This document shows, one piece after another, positions 1-9,232 of a stretch of DNA of 64,000 nt; positions within the stretch are counted from its first letter, which is position 1, and every line of letters starts with the position of its first letter. This DNA comes from an uncultured Cyclobacteriaceae bacterium (lineage in GTDB: Bacteria; Bacteroidota; Bacteroidia; Cytophagales; Cyclobacteriaceae), in NCBI GenBank assembly GCA_943788235.1, contig CALSPM010000006.1:172161-236160 (forward strand), written 5' to 3'. Position numbers and translations under genes: made by a program. The notes under the pieces are model-generated. The model saw nothing but the letters and a program-made list of their open reading frames with translations. It made no database searches and was not told the origin of the DNA.

Positions 1-918
1 TTGTCTCGAATATAATTGAATTTTATTACGTTGAATCTCAAAATCTTTTTTTAGCTTAGGGAAGTACAAAATCCCTGTTAGATTAAAGGGATAGTCTACG
101 TTCAAGTGAATCCAAAATAATGGATCTTCACTCATAGGATACAACTCTTTGTAAAACTTTAGGTAGTCCTCATCTTTGAGCTCATTTGGGCTTTTGGTCC
201 AAATTGGTTCTGAGTCGTTGATGATGTTGTCTTTCTTGACCGACTTGTATTTAGGTTTGTCATCTTTGTCCTTACCATCCGGAATACTCTCCTCTTTGGT
301 GCCAAATTTGATGGGAATGGGTAAAAATTTACCATATTTGTCCAGAACACCTTGTATTCTTGTATCTTCCAAGAATTCTTCGGAATCCTCAGCAATGTGA
401 AGCGTGACCACTGTACCTCGCGTTTTTTTCTTTGAGGATTTGATTTCAAATTCCGTTTCACCATCACAAATCCATTTGGCAGGAACAGAACCTTCCTTAA
501 AAGAGAGAGTTTCTATTTCAACCTGTTTTGAGACCATGAAAGCAGAATAAAACCCCAGCCCAAAATGACCTATAATTTGTTGATCTTCACCTTTATCCTT
601 ATATTTTTCAACAAATTCCGTAGCTCCTGAAAAAGCAATTTGATTGATGTACTTTTTAATCTCCTCAGCAGTCATACCGATCCCATTATCTTTAATTGAG
701 ATAGTTTTTTTCTTTTTATTTACCTCAACCTCAACTCTGAGCTTGCCGACTTCTTGTTTGTACTCACCTAGAGCGGCTAATCGTTTAATTTTTTGAGAGG
801 CATCGACGGCATTTGAAACCAGCTCTCTTAAGAAAATTTCATGATCTGAATATAAGAACTTCTTAATGATGGGGAAGATGTTCTCTGTATGTATGGAAAT
901 GTTACCTTTTTCTTGCAT
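1..918 (-). CDS. htpG: Chaperone HtpG (Hsp90), N-terminal 306 codons, cut by window edge
   Basis: Reading the minus strand from the ATG at 918 gives an uninterrupted frame to base 1. It begins MQEKGNISIHTENIFPIIK and carries the Hsp90 ATP-binding (GHKL) signatures: SDHEIFLRELVSNAVDA, then DNGIGMT, then GHFGLGFYSAFMV. The middle domain starts after about residue 220. HtpG is a cytosolic ATP-dependent homodimeric chaperone; the N-terminal Asn/Asp/Gly motifs bind ATP and are intact. The C-terminal dimerisation domain lies outside the window. A 13-bp inverted repeat (996-1008) lies about 80 bp upstream and resembles sites in front of clpB and hsp20. Confidence 0.96.
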   Translation of the reverse strand, partial: MQEKGNISIHTENIFPIIKKFLYSDHEIFLRELVSNAVDASQKIKRLAALGEYKQEVGKLRVEVEVNKKKKTISIKDNGIGMTAEEIKKYINQIAFSGATEFVEKYKDKGEDQQIIGHFGLGFYSAFMVSKQVEIETLSFKEGSVPAKWICDGETEFEIKSSKKKTRGTVVTLHIAEDSEEFLEDTRIQGVLDKYGKFLPIPIKFGTKEESIPDGKDKDDKPKYKSVKKDNIINDSEPIWTKSPNELKDEDYLKFYKELYPMSEDPLFWIHLNVDYPFNLTGILYFPKLKKDFEIQRNKIQLYSRQ

Positions 919-995
919 GTTCGTCAACTAAATAAATTCTGAATAATAAAAACATTATCAAATACTATTCCATTTGCGCAGATGGTAATTTAATG

Positions 996-1008
996 TGCCA
1001 ACTTGGCA
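996..1008. promoter_or_regulatory. Candidate operator upstream of htpG
   Basis: TGCCA-ACT-TGGCA is a perfect 5+5 bp inverted repeat with a 3-bp centre, 78-90 bp upstream of the htpG start. Its layout (CA-N3-TG core) matches the sites before clpB (21612-21626) and hsp20 (60453-60517). A 5-bp repeat alone can arise by chance; the link to the other two sites is inference. Confidence 0.35.
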
Positions 1009-1046
1009 GTATTTATGCCAGTAAAGTCAGTGGGTCAGTTTAAACC

Positions 1047-1535
1047 TTACCGAATACGATTCATACTTTTGACCAATTTTTCATCTTTTCGGATGAATCG
1101 ATTGGCAGCAAAATTACAAAAGAGGGCAGCCAAAGGGAGGTAAAAACCGAAGAGATAATTTCCTTGCTGCGTAGGGTCAAGAAGCGTTTCTGCCTTGAAA
1201 ACAAAGTACATCAATGTCCCGAGGGTTATCCCCATTACTAAACTGTTCAATGCCCCCAATTGGATTTGGCGTAAACGGTTTTTGTATTGAAAAATAGAAT
1301 AAATAGAGAGGGCTGCAGATAGGCTACCCAATAAGGCAATATAAAATGTGTTTTTTAAGATATTTTGTGCAGATCCGGTAATAGGGTCCAGAACTTCATA
1401 GGTTAAATGAAAAGCATCGAGGGTAGCTACTTCCGAGGTTTCAATACTTGCTTTTTGCCATAGGGGAAAAAACAGCATAAGTCCCATGGCTATGGCAGCC
1501 ATTGCAAGGGAAATAGATTGAACGCGTTGAATCAT
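1047..1535 (-). CDS. DUF4293 family membrane protein
   Basis: The start MIQRVQSISLAMAAIAMG at 1535 is characteristic of the Bacteroidota DUF4293 family. The frame extends 16 codons further upstream only from a TTG, so the ATG at 1535 is preferred (162 aa). Four hydrophobic segments are visible, ending with a basic tail (RFIRKDEKLVKSMNRIR), so it is an inner-membrane protein with a cytosolic C-terminus. The function of the family is unknown. It is divergent from truA, with 71 bp between the starts. Confidence 0.85.
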   Translation of the reverse strand: MIQRVQSISLAMAAIAMGLMLFFPLWQKASIETSEVATLDAFHLTYEVLDPITGSAQNILKNTFYIALLGSLSAALSIYSIFQYKNRLRQIQLGALNSLVMGITLGTLMYFVFKAETLLDPTQQGNYLFGFYLPLAALFCNFAANRFIRKDEKLVKSMNRIR

Positions 1536-1606
1536 ATTAATATTATTTAAGGCAAAAGAATACATCCGATTGTAAAAAGACAAATAGATTAGCTTTATTT
1601 TGCGGC

Positions 1607-2359
1607 ATGCGCTTTTTTCTAGAGATTAGCTATGATGGGTCAAAGTACCATGGTTGGCAATACCAGCCCAATGCGATGTCGATTCAAGAAACCATTGAAA
1701 AAGCCCTAGGTGATTTGTTGGGAGTAAAAACTCCTATAGTGGGGAGTGGCCGTACCGATGCAGGTGTTCATGCCTCTTGTCAAATAGCACATTTCGATGC
1801 TGAAAATGTTGATAATGAAAGACTTAAGTTTAAACTAAATTCTTACTTACCCCGAGAAATAGCGATTCGTAAGATTCATTCAGTTACCCAAGAGGCCCAT
1901 GCTCGGTTTGATGCGCTATCTAGGAGCTATGCCTACCACATGCATCTCAATAAAAACCCTTTTAAAGTCGGGACTTCTCATTATTTGCATGCGCCTGTAG
2001 CCTTAAGTAGCATTGCAGGGGCTTGTGCTGTTCTTGTAAATTGGACGGATTTTGAAGCGTTGAGTAAGGTAAATACGGACGTTAATCATTTTAATTGCCA
2101 CATACTCAAAGCAGAGTGGAGGGAAGTTGAGGAGGGCTATGTATTTTTGGTTCAATCCAATCGTTTTTTGAGGGGAATGGTGCGAGCTTTGGTGGGGACC
2201 TTGCTCGAGGTGGGGACTAAAAAAATAACGATTGATCGTTTTAGCGAGATTTTAGCCGCAAAGAAAAGAGCTAATGCAGGAGTCTCCGTTCCTGCTGCAG
2301 GTCTATTTTTATCAAAAGTCGAATATCCAAAAGATATTTATTTAAATTTAGATACGTGA
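1607..2359 (+). CDS. truA: tRNA pseudouridine(38-40) synthase TruA
   Basis: At 250 aa it has the usual length for the family. It contains the catalytic motif GSGRTDAGVHA with the nucleophilic Asp at residue 51, the N-terminal YDGSKYHGWQ motif, and the C-terminal RFLRGMVRALVGTLLEVG motif. It isomerises uridines 38-40 in the anticodon stem-loop of many tRNAs, in the cytoplasm. Its TGA overlaps the GTG start of the following ABC transporter gene (GTGA at 2356-2359), so the two are probably translationally coupled. Confidence 0.97.
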   Translation: MRFFLEISYDGSKYHGWQYQPNAMSIQETIEKALGDLLGVKTPIVGSGRTDAGVHASCQIAHFDAENVDNERLKFKLNSYLPREIAIRKIHSVTQEAHARFDALSRSYAYHMHLNKNPFKVGTSHYLHAPVALSSIAGACAVLVNWTDFEALSKVNTDVNHFNCHILKAEWREVEEGYVFLVQSNRFLRGMVRALVGTLLEVGTKKITIDRFSEILAAKKRANAGVSVPAAGLFLSKVEYPKDIYLNLDT

Positions 2360-4122
2360 ATCAAGAGTCCATTCAAGCAAAAAAAATAGTAGATTTAAAA
2401 GTTCTTAAAAAGCTTTTTGCTTTTGCTAAGCCTTATATGCATCAGTTTTGGATGCTGGTCTTTTTGACCATTTCTATGGCTGCCATTGTACCTTTGAGAC
2501 CCTATGTTATTAGAATCATTATTGACAATCAAATTGCCTTAGGAGATTATGAAGGTTTAGTTTATATGATAGTATTGCTTTTGGGTTTATTGTTGCTTCA
2601 ATCTATAGTCCAATACTTACATACTTTTCTTTCAGGTGTCTTGGGGCAATTTGTAATTAAGGATATTCGAATTAAACTCTTCAGACATGTTCAATCACTG
2701 AGGTTGAAGTTTTTTGATCAAACTCCCATAGGGAGATTGGTGACACGAAATGTTTCAGATATTGAGACCCTCGCGGAAGTATTTAGTCAAGGGTTAGCCG
2801 CCATCATTGGAGATTTATTACAGCTTCTGGTCATCTTTGGTTTTATGCTTTACATTGACTGGGAATTGGCTTTGATCAGTCTTTCGATATTGCCCATTTT
2901 AATTTTAGCTACTTATATATTCAAAGAGCGGGTCAAAGTTTCATTCAATACCGTGCGCACTGCAGTGAGCAATCTTAATACTTTCGTACAGGAGCATATT
3001 ACGGGGATGAACATTGTTCAAATATTCAATAGTGAGTCAACAGAGCTTAAAAAGTTTAAAGAAATAAATAAAGAACATCGTACGGCTAACATTAAATCAG
3101 TGATGTATTATTCGATTTATTTTCCTGTCGCCGAGATCGTTCAAGCCTCTGGTATTGGATTGGTCGTTTGGTTCGGCGCAGGAGGCGTAATTCAAGAACG
3201 GATTGAGGTGGGCGTTTTGATAGCATTCATTATGTACATACAAATGTTTTTTAGGCCGATCAGAATGATTGCAGATCGATTCAACACTTTACAAATGGGT
3301 ATTATTTGTGCGACACGAATAATAGATTTGCTTGACAATAAAGAAACGACATCCAATACAGGTGCTTTAGAATTAAAGGCACTCAAGGGAACGGTAAAAG
3401 TTGAGCAGGTTTGGTTTGCCTACAACGAAGAGGACTGGGTCCTTAAAAACATTTCATTTGAGGTGAAATCTGGTAAAACTTTAGCTTTGGTGGGTGCCAC
3501 TGGGGCGGGGAAAAGCTCCATTGTAAATTTACTAAACAGATTTTACGAGGTTAATAAAGGCCATATTTACCTAGACGGTCAGGAAATAAATAACTATGAG
3601 CTTTCTTTTTTAAGAAAGAATATTGCGGTGGTTTTGCAAGATGTATTTTTATTTTCAGATTCTATTTTCAACAACATTACCCTCAAGAATCCAAAGATTT
3701 CCCATGAGCAAGTGTATCAAGCTGCTGATTTGGTAGGTGCCAGTACTTTTATTGAGCGGTTACCTGGGGGTTATGATTATGATGTAATGGAACGCGGAGC
3801 TACTTTGTCTGTGGGTCAAAGGCAGTTGATTTCTTTTGTGAGAGCTTTGGTGTATGATCCTAAAATCATCATTTTAGATGAAGCAACCTCTTCGGTTGAT
3901 TCGGACACAGAATTTTTAATTCAAGGGGCCATAAGTAAGTTAATGAAGGGTAGAACTGCCATTGTTGTGGCTCACAGGTTGTCTACGATCCAAAATGCAG
4001 ACAACATCATGGTGCTAGATAAAGGAGAGATCAAAGAGCAAGGAACCCATGATGACTTATTAAGTAGGAAAGGCTATTATGCCAAACTGCATGAGATGCA
4101 ATTTAAAGAGGTGATCCTGTGA
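2356..4122 (+). CDS. ABC exporter half-transporter (MsbA/BmrC-like), subunit with variant signature motif
   Basis: This is a 588-aa half-transporter: about 330 residues of six-helix membrane domain, then a nucleotide-binding domain. Walker A is GATGAGKSS (about residue 380), the signature is LSVGQRQ (about 484) instead of LSGGQ, Walker B is IIILDEATS with the catalytic Glu, and the H-loop is VVAHRLS. It starts with GTG inside the truA stop and ends in a GTGA overlap with the next gene. The variant signature together with an intact catalytic Glu is the pattern of one half of asymmetric heterodimeric exporters such as TM287/288. The likely partner is the convergent gene at 4664-6454. The substrate is unknown. 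Confidence 0.93.
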   Translation: MNQESIQAKKIVDLKVLKKLFAFAKPYMHQFWMLVFLTISMAAIVPLRPYVIRIIIDNQIALGDYEGLVYMIVLLLGLLLLQSIVQYLHTFLSGVLGQFVIKDIRIKLFRHVQSLRLKFFDQTPIGRLVTRNVSDIETLAEVFSQGLAAIIGDLLQLLVIFGFMLYIDWELALISLSILPILILATYIFKERVKVSFNTVRTAVSNLNTFVQEHITGMNIVQIFNSESTELKKFKEINKEHRTANIKSVMYYSIYFPVAEIVQASGIGLVVWFGAGGVIQERIEVGVLIAFIMYIQMFFRPIRMIADRFNTLQMGIICATRIIDLLDNKETTSNTGALELKALKGTVKVEQVWFAYNEEDWVLKNISFEVKSGKTLALVGATGAGKSSIVNLLNRFYEVNKGHIYLDGQEINNYELSFLRKNIAVVLQDVFLFSDSIFNNITLKNPKISHEQVYQAADLVGASTFIERLPGGYDYDVMERGATLSVGQRQLISFVRALVYDPKIIILDEATSSVDSDTEFLIQGAISKLMKGRTAIVVAHRLSTIQNADNIMVLDKGEIKEQGTHDDLLSRKGYYAKLHEMQFKEVIL

Positions 4123-4667
4123 AGTGGAACTCAAAAAATACCTATGCGATCATCATCTTTTTTTCAATACTGATCATGACCTTTTGCATTCATTACGTTT
4201 ATACTTTTTTGGGTGGATACCAGGAGGTTGTAGTTTATCATTTAGGAGCGGACCACCGTTTGGTAGTAGGCCGATCTTTTTCAGGACGCCAGACCTCAAA
4301 GACCATTGAGGAATATTATACAGAAAGTCGTGCGATGGTTTTGGACAGCACCTTGAAGGGGATTTTGACCGTAGTCAGTTTTGAAAATTCCAAATTGAAT
4401 GAGGGCGAAGTGAGTCTTTTTATAGGGGTTATTCTGGCAGAAGAAAGTGCAAAGGTACCTATCGATTATGAACTCAGAGAATTTGATTGCCATCAAAAGT
4501 TGGTCGCTTTTTTAAGTATGCATCCCACGGTGATGCCTAATGCGACAGAGGTAGAACTAAAATTAAAACAAAAAGCAGATAGTTTTAATATTGAATTAAG
4601 CAATTTTATTTTTGAAATGCATTATCCGGATAATTCAAAGATTATCGAAGCGTGGTCAAAAAATTAG
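4119..4667 (+). CDS. Hypothetical membrane-anchored protein
   Basis: This 182-aa protein starts with GTG inside the stop of the ABC gene (GTGA). An N-terminal hydrophobic segment at about residues 10-32 is the only membrane anchor; the remaining 150 residues are soluble and rich in mixed beta/alpha sequence. I do not recognise the family with confidence; a distant GyrI-like ligand-binding fold is possible but unproven. Its coupling to the exporter suggests a role in the same process. It overlaps the convergent ABC gene by 4 bp at the stops. Confidence 0.7.
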   Translation: MKWNSKNTYAIIIFFSILIMTFCIHYVYTFLGGYQEVVVYHLGADHRLVVGRSFSGRQTSKTIEEYYTESRAMVLDSTLKGILTVVSFENSKLNEGEVSLFIGVILAEESAKVPIDYELREFDCHQKLVAFLSMHPTVMPNATEVELKLKQKADSFNIELSNFIFEMHYPDNSKIIEAWSKN

Positions 4668-6454
4668 GCTGGATTTTCTTTATCCTGAGACAATTGCTGG
4701 TCATAGATGCCTTTGTAGGCCCCATTTTTTTCTAATAGATCCTCATGGGAACCTTGTTCGATAATGGAACCATCTAGGAGCACAATGATCTTACTGGCCA
4801 ACTTTGCCGAGGATACCCGATGAGAAATAATTAATGAAGTACGTCCTTTCATTATTTTTGCCATCGCTTCAAGAATTGTATTTTCGGTCTTAGTATCCAC
4901 GGCGGATAGGGCATCATCTAAAATGAGTATTTTGGGTTCTCTTGCTACTGCACGAGCAATAGATACACGCTGTTTTTGGCCTCCTGATAAGGTGATGCCT
5001 CTTTCTCCTACTCGTGTATTAAATCCGTTAGGTAAATCAGCAATATTATTGAGTAAATCTGCGTCCTTAGCCGCTTGAATGATTTTTTCTTCATTCATAT
5101 CTGGATTACCAAAAGCGATATTATTCCGAATACTATCTGAAAACAAAAACACGTCTTGCGGAACAAAGCCGATTTGTGACCTTAAGCATGAAAGATTATA
5201 TCTCTGAATGGATTGTCCATCTATTTTTAAGGACCCAGAAGTAATATCATACATTCGACAAATTAAGTTGGCGAGGGTACTTTTCCCAGAACCCGTATTG
5301 CCGATGATGGCCACAGATTCTCCTTGATTGACCCTGAATGAAATATTTTTTAAGGCATGAATACCGGAATCGGGATAAATAAAATCTACGTTCTTAAATT
5401 CAATGGTTCCTTCTAAATTTTTTTCTAAATTTTCTATAGAAATTATATCCGTCTTTGTTTCGAGAAATTCATTAATTCTCTTTTGAGAAGCTGCCGCTTG
5501 TTGGATGATACTGGTAATCCAACCCAATGCGGCGACGGGCCATGTTAATAAGTTCACATAAATAACAAACTCAGCAATTACACCCGTACTGATACTTCCA
5601 TTAAAAACCTCAACGCCACCAATGTAAATAGTGAGAATAACACTCAGTCCAATAAGAGACATGATAAGAGGAAAGAAAACCGCTTGAACAAAAGCGAGTT
5701 TTAAGGATTTATTTTTATAGTCTGTACTTTCTTTCTCAAATTGAAGATTGATATCTTCCTCTCGATCGAAAGCTTTTATTACTCGAATGCCAGAAAAGGC
5801 TTCTTGAACGAACGTTGATAAATTGGATAAGCTTTCTTGAATTTTTTCTGAACGCTTATGAATGATATTATTGACTAGATAAATACTTAAAGAGAGTATA
5901 GGAAGCGGAATTAAGGAATAAATAGTCAGTTTAAAATTAATAGAAAACATAAAAGGGATGACCATTAGGAACAAGGTGAGTAAGGTAATCCCATACATGA
6001 TGGCGGGTCCGAAATACATGCGAACCTTACTGACATCTTCGGATATTCGGTTCATTAAATCCCCCGTATTGTTTTTTCTGTAAAAGCTTAAGGGTAAACT
6101 TTGATAATGCTCAAAAATTTCATTTTTTAGGTCATATTCAATGATTCGAGACATCACAATAATAGTTTGCCTCATGAAAAACATAAAAATGCCTCTCAAA
6201 AGTGCAGAGATCAATATTAATATACCTAAGATCCAAATAGATTTTGCAAACAATGCATAAGCATCGGTTTGAAGATCAAAACCATTAAAGAGTTTAAAAA
6301 GCTCATAATTACCCTTTAATAGGTCAAATGAATACCTTACCAAAACCGCAGGTATGATGGAAAAATAATTGGCAATGATGATAAATAGCGTACCCAGTAT
6401 AAGGTGATACTTATATTTAAATAGGTATTTATTCAAATAGGCTAAATCATTCAC
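4664..6454 (-). CDS. ABC exporter half-transporter, subunit with degenerate Walker B
   Basis: This 596-aa half-transporter has six N-terminal membrane helices and a C-terminal ATPase domain. Walker A is GNTGSGKST (about 380), the signature is the consensus LSGGQKQRV (about 486), Walker B is ILILDDALS (about 508) with Asp in place of the catalytic Glu, and the H-loop is IISHRVS. In heterodimeric exporters the subunit with the Asp pairs with a partner that has a variant signature, which is what the gene at 2356-4122 shows. It is convergent with that operon and overlaps gene 4119-4667 by 4 bp. The cargo is unknown. Confidence 0.93.
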   Translation of the reverse strand: MNDLAYLNKYLFKYKYHLILGTLFIIIANYFSIIPAVLVRYSFDLLKGNYELFKLFNGFDLQTDAYALFAKSIWILGILILISALLRGIFMFFMRQTIIVMSRIIEYDLKNEIFEHYQSLPLSFYRKNNTGDLMNRISEDVSKVRMYFGPAIMYGITLLTLFLMVIPFMFSINFKLTIYSLIPLPILSLSIYLVNNIIHKRSEKIQESLSNLSTFVQEAFSGIRVIKAFDREEDINLQFEKESTDYKNKSLKLAFVQAVFFPLIMSLIGLSVILTIYIGGVEVFNGSISTGVIAEFVIYVNLLTWPVAALGWITSIIQQAAASQKRINEFLETKTDIISIENLEKNLEGTIEFKNVDFIYPDSGIHALKNISFRVNQGESVAIIGNTGSGKSTLANLICRMYDITSGSLKIDGQSIQRYNLSCLRSQIGFVPQDVFLFSDSIRNNIAFGNPDMNEEKIIQAAKDADLLNNIADLPNGFNTRVGERGITLSGGQKQRVSIARAVAREPKILILDDALSAVDTKTENTILEAMAKIMKGRTSLIISHRVSSAKLASKIIVLLDGSIIEQGSHEDLLEKNGAYKGIYDQQLSQDKENPA

Positions 6455-6573
6455 AGGCTATAAAAGGATTGAAATTCTGAGTGATAATTTGATATAAACA
6501 AAGTATTTTTGACTCTTAGTTTATTGTTCTGACTTAAAATGATAGCAAAGTTAGATTAGAATTTCTTTTAATA

Positions 6574-7674
6574 ATGGGAAAAGACTCCATTCAACTGAAA
6601 AGTCAAACAATTTTAGATAAAATGTGGGACATGTCACATGAACAACTCACTTTTTGCAGTGATCATGTGTTGGGATTGAAAGCAATTATTTCTATTCACA
6701 ACACGGTGCTTGGTCCTGCTATGGGAGGGACACGTATGTGGAATTATACCTCAGAGGAAGCTGCCATACAAGATGCTTTAAGGTTGTCTAGAGGAATGAC
6801 TTTTAAAAATTCGATTGCCGGATTAAATATTGGGGGTGGTAAAGCAGTAATCATCGGAGATGCTAAAAAAATTAAAGGCGAAAAATTGATGCGTCGATTT
6901 GGGAAGTTTGTCAATGGTTTGGGGGGGCAATATTGGACGGCTGAAGATGTCAATATGACCACGCAGGACATGGAATACATCCGCATGGAGACGCCTTTTG
7001 TAGCAGGTCTTCCAGAAAAAAGTGGTGGATCCGGAGATCCTAGTCCCGTAACCGCATATGGCGTTTTTTGTGGGATGAAGGCTTGTGCTAAAGTAGTTTA
7101 TGGGACAGATGCCTTGGCAGGCAAAAAAATATTGGTCCAAGGTTTGGGAAATGTAGGTTCCTATTTGATTGAACTACTGGTGAAGGAACAAGCACATATT
7201 CTGGTGTCAGACATTTTTGAAGATAAGATTAAAAAGATAACAGAGCGTTTTAAGGTTACTGTGGTGGCGGCGGATGAAGTTTATCAGGCAGACGTAGATA
7301 TTTATGCACCCTGTGCTTTGGGGGCTACGATTAACAGTCAGACCATACCTAAGATGAGGTGTAAAATTATTGCAGGAGGCGCTAATAATCAATTGGAGGA
7401 TGAAGCTTTACATGCAAAAATGCTTCAGGATCAAGATATACTTTATGGTCCAGATTTTCTCATCAACTCAGGCGGGATCATTAATGTTTATTTTGAACAG
7501 CAAGGAAATTACCATCGGTCTAAAGTTTTAGAAAAGACGGAAGATATTTATAAAATGACCACTGATGTGATTAATTTTGCTGCGATAAATAATATTACGA
7601 CGCATCAAGCTGCCTTGAATATAGCAACGAAGCGTATCGAAGATTTTAGTAGGCTCAAATCACCTACTTTTTAA
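6574..7674 (+). CDS. ldh: Leucine dehydrogenase (Glu/Leu/Phe/Val dehydrogenase family)
   Basis: At 366 aa it has the length of leucine/valine dehydrogenases and is shorter than glutamate dehydrogenases. The N-terminal domain has NTVLGPAMGGTR and the catalytic lysine motif LNIGGGKAVI (Lys90). The Rossmann domain starts at VQGLGNVGSYL. It catalyses NAD-dependent oxidative deamination of branched-chain amino acids to 2-oxo acids in the cytosol. It stands 21 bp before nusB, so the two may be cotranscribed. Substrate choice among Leu, Val and Phe cannot be fixed from sequence alone. Confidence 0.9.
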   Translation: MGKDSIQLKSQTILDKMWDMSHEQLTFCSDHVLGLKAIISIHNTVLGPAMGGTRMWNYTSEEAAIQDALRLSRGMTFKNSIAGLNIGGGKAVIIGDAKKIKGEKLMRRFGKFVNGLGGQYWTAEDVNMTTQDMEYIRMETPFVAGLPEKSGGSGDPSPVTAYGVFCGMKACAKVVYGTDALAGKKILVQGLGNVGSYLIELLVKEQAHILVSDIFEDKIKKITERFKVTVVAADEVYQADVDIYAPCALGATINSQTIPKMRCKIIAGGANNQLEDEALHAKMLQDQDILYGPDFLINSGGIINVYFEQQGNYHRSKVLEKTEDIYKMTTDVINFAAINNITTHQAALNIATKRIEDFSRLKSPTF

Positions 7675-7694
7675 ATAGATTAAAGTTCTTTAAA

Positions 7695-8858
7695 ATGTTA
7701 AATAGGAGGGTTTTAAGAGTTAAGGCCATGCAGTCTTTGTATAGCTATTGCTTAATGAAAGTGTCTGTATGCGATCTGATTGAAGAAGAGTTGGTTGCAA
7801 AATACGCTTTAGACCCTGCGATGCATGATTTTTCGGATCGTGAGTTGTTTGAAACCAAACAAAATTTAATTAGGACCTGTTTCAGAAAGAAGTTTGTAGA
7901 TGAATCGTCGCAGAAGATGGTAGCACTGGATGAGGAAGATCTTCAAGAAGTTGAAAATAGCTATCTAAAATATAAAAATCTGATCACGGCAGAGGTAAAA
8001 AGCATCAGAAAGAATATGATGGCCGAGCGTGCTCGACTTAAAAAGTTATATCTAAAAATACTACTACTACCTGTTTCATTTGCCTTTGTGGACAAGCAAG
8101 ACCAGGATAAAATAAAAAGTAGTCCTGCTAAGTCAGCCCCGAGTGGAAATTTATCTAGTAACGTGTTGATTGCAAAGATCAAAGAGGATCCTAACTTGTA
8201 CGAAGCGGCAAAAAAAGAGGAAGTTGAATGGGAAACGGAAAGTGATGTTGTGGTGCAGTGGTACAAAAATGTTTTGAGGTTAGATGAATTCATGACACGC
8301 TTTCAGGAACTCAAAGAGCCCACCCAAGAACAGCAACGAGAATGTGTACAATACCTATATAAAAAAGTTATTTTTAAAAGTGAGATCATTGGGGACTATT
8401 TTGATCAAAATGACTTGAGATGGAATGAAAATAAACTCATCATTAGGAGTATGGTTCTCAAAACATTTAAGCATTTTGATTTTGAAAACCTTCTAAAATT
8501 ACAACCATTGAGTCACAACGAAGATGAAGATTTTGAGTATTTTGAAACTTTATTTTCCGAAACGATGAGGCGCGATTATGAGTTGGAAATGATCATTTCT
8601 CAAAGAGCGAAAAATTGGGATGCCTCTCGAATGGCCATGACTGACTTGGTAATTTTGAAAATGGCTTTAGCAGAAATGATGACCTTTCCGAGCATTCCGA
8701 TCAAGGTGACCATCAATGAATATATTGAGATATCCAAAAATTACAGTACGCCAAGAAGCAAACAATTTGTGAATGGAATTTTGGATGTTTTGGCAAACGA
8801 GTTATCTTCGGAGGGTATTATTAAAAAAAGCGGTAGAGGGTTAATAGATAATAAATAA
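7695..8858 (+). CDS. nusB: Transcription antitermination protein NusB, long Bacteroidota form
   Basis: It begins MLNRRVLRVKAMQSLYSYCL, the NusB N-terminal signature, and ends with the NusB helical bundle (DLVILKMALAEMMTFPSIPIKVTINEYIEISK). At 387 aa it is more than twice the E. coli protein, with an insertion of about 200 residues; this long form is usual in Bacteroidota. It binds boxA RNA with NusE (S10) during rRNA transcription. It is the first gene of a run nusB-ytxH-DUF1573-yajC-ybbR-coaE conserved in the phylum. Confidence 0.93.
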   Translation: MLNRRVLRVKAMQSLYSYCLMKVSVCDLIEEELVAKYALDPAMHDFSDRELFETKQNLIRTCFRKKFVDESSQKMVALDEEDLQEVENSYLKYKNLITAEVKSIRKNMMAERARLKKLYLKILLLPVSFAFVDKQDQDKIKSSPAKSAPSGNLSSNVLIAKIKEDPNLYEAAKKEEVEWETESDVVVQWYKNVLRLDEFMTRFQELKEPTQEQQRECVQYLYKKVIFKSEIIGDYFDQNDLRWNENKLIIRSMVLKTFKHFDFENLLKLQPLSHNEDEDFEYFETLFSETMRRDYELEMIISQRAKNWDASRMAMTDLVILKMALAEMMTFPSIPIKVTINEYIEISKNYSTPRSKQFVNGILDVLANELSSEGIIKKSGRGLIDNK

Positions 8859-8865
8859 AAAAATT

Positions 8866-9168
8866 ATGAGTAAAAATTCAGGAAATTCATTTTTTGCCTT
8901 TCTATTCGGTATTTTTGCTGGAAGTATTTTGGGGCTTTTATTTGCTCCTGAGAAAGGAACACATACACGCGATCGGCTATCATTCTTGCTAGATAAGTAT
9001 AAAAAAAGAGTGGAGGAGTTGATGGAAGAGCTTGTAGAGGGCAAAGATTTAAAAGACAATAAGGCCAAGTCAGAAGGAGAAAAAATCATCGATGACACCA
9101 AACAAAAGGCCGAAGAGCTGCTTGATGATGTGAATGGTTTAATTGATCAGATAAAAAAATCAGATTGA
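8866..9168 (+). CDS. YtxH domain-containing small membrane protein
   Basis: At 100 aa it has one N-terminal helix (FFAFLFGIFAGSILGLLFAPEKGTH); the GxxxGLLxAPxxG pattern ending the helix is the YtxH signature. The rest is charged and predicted helical/coiled-coil (residues 35-98). YtxH proteins are envelope or stress associated with no defined activity. It lies 7 bp after nusB in the conserved cluster. Confidence 0.88.
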   Translation: MSKNSGNSFFAFLFGIFAGSILGLLFAPEKGTHTRDRLSFLLDKYKKRVEELMEELVEGKDLKDNKAKSEGEKIIDDTKQKAEELLDDVNGLIDQIKKSD

Positions 9169-9232
9169 TTAAATAACAAAAGGGCTATTTTAAGCCACTA
9201 TTTTTATAAATTTGAATAAAATTTCAATATAA

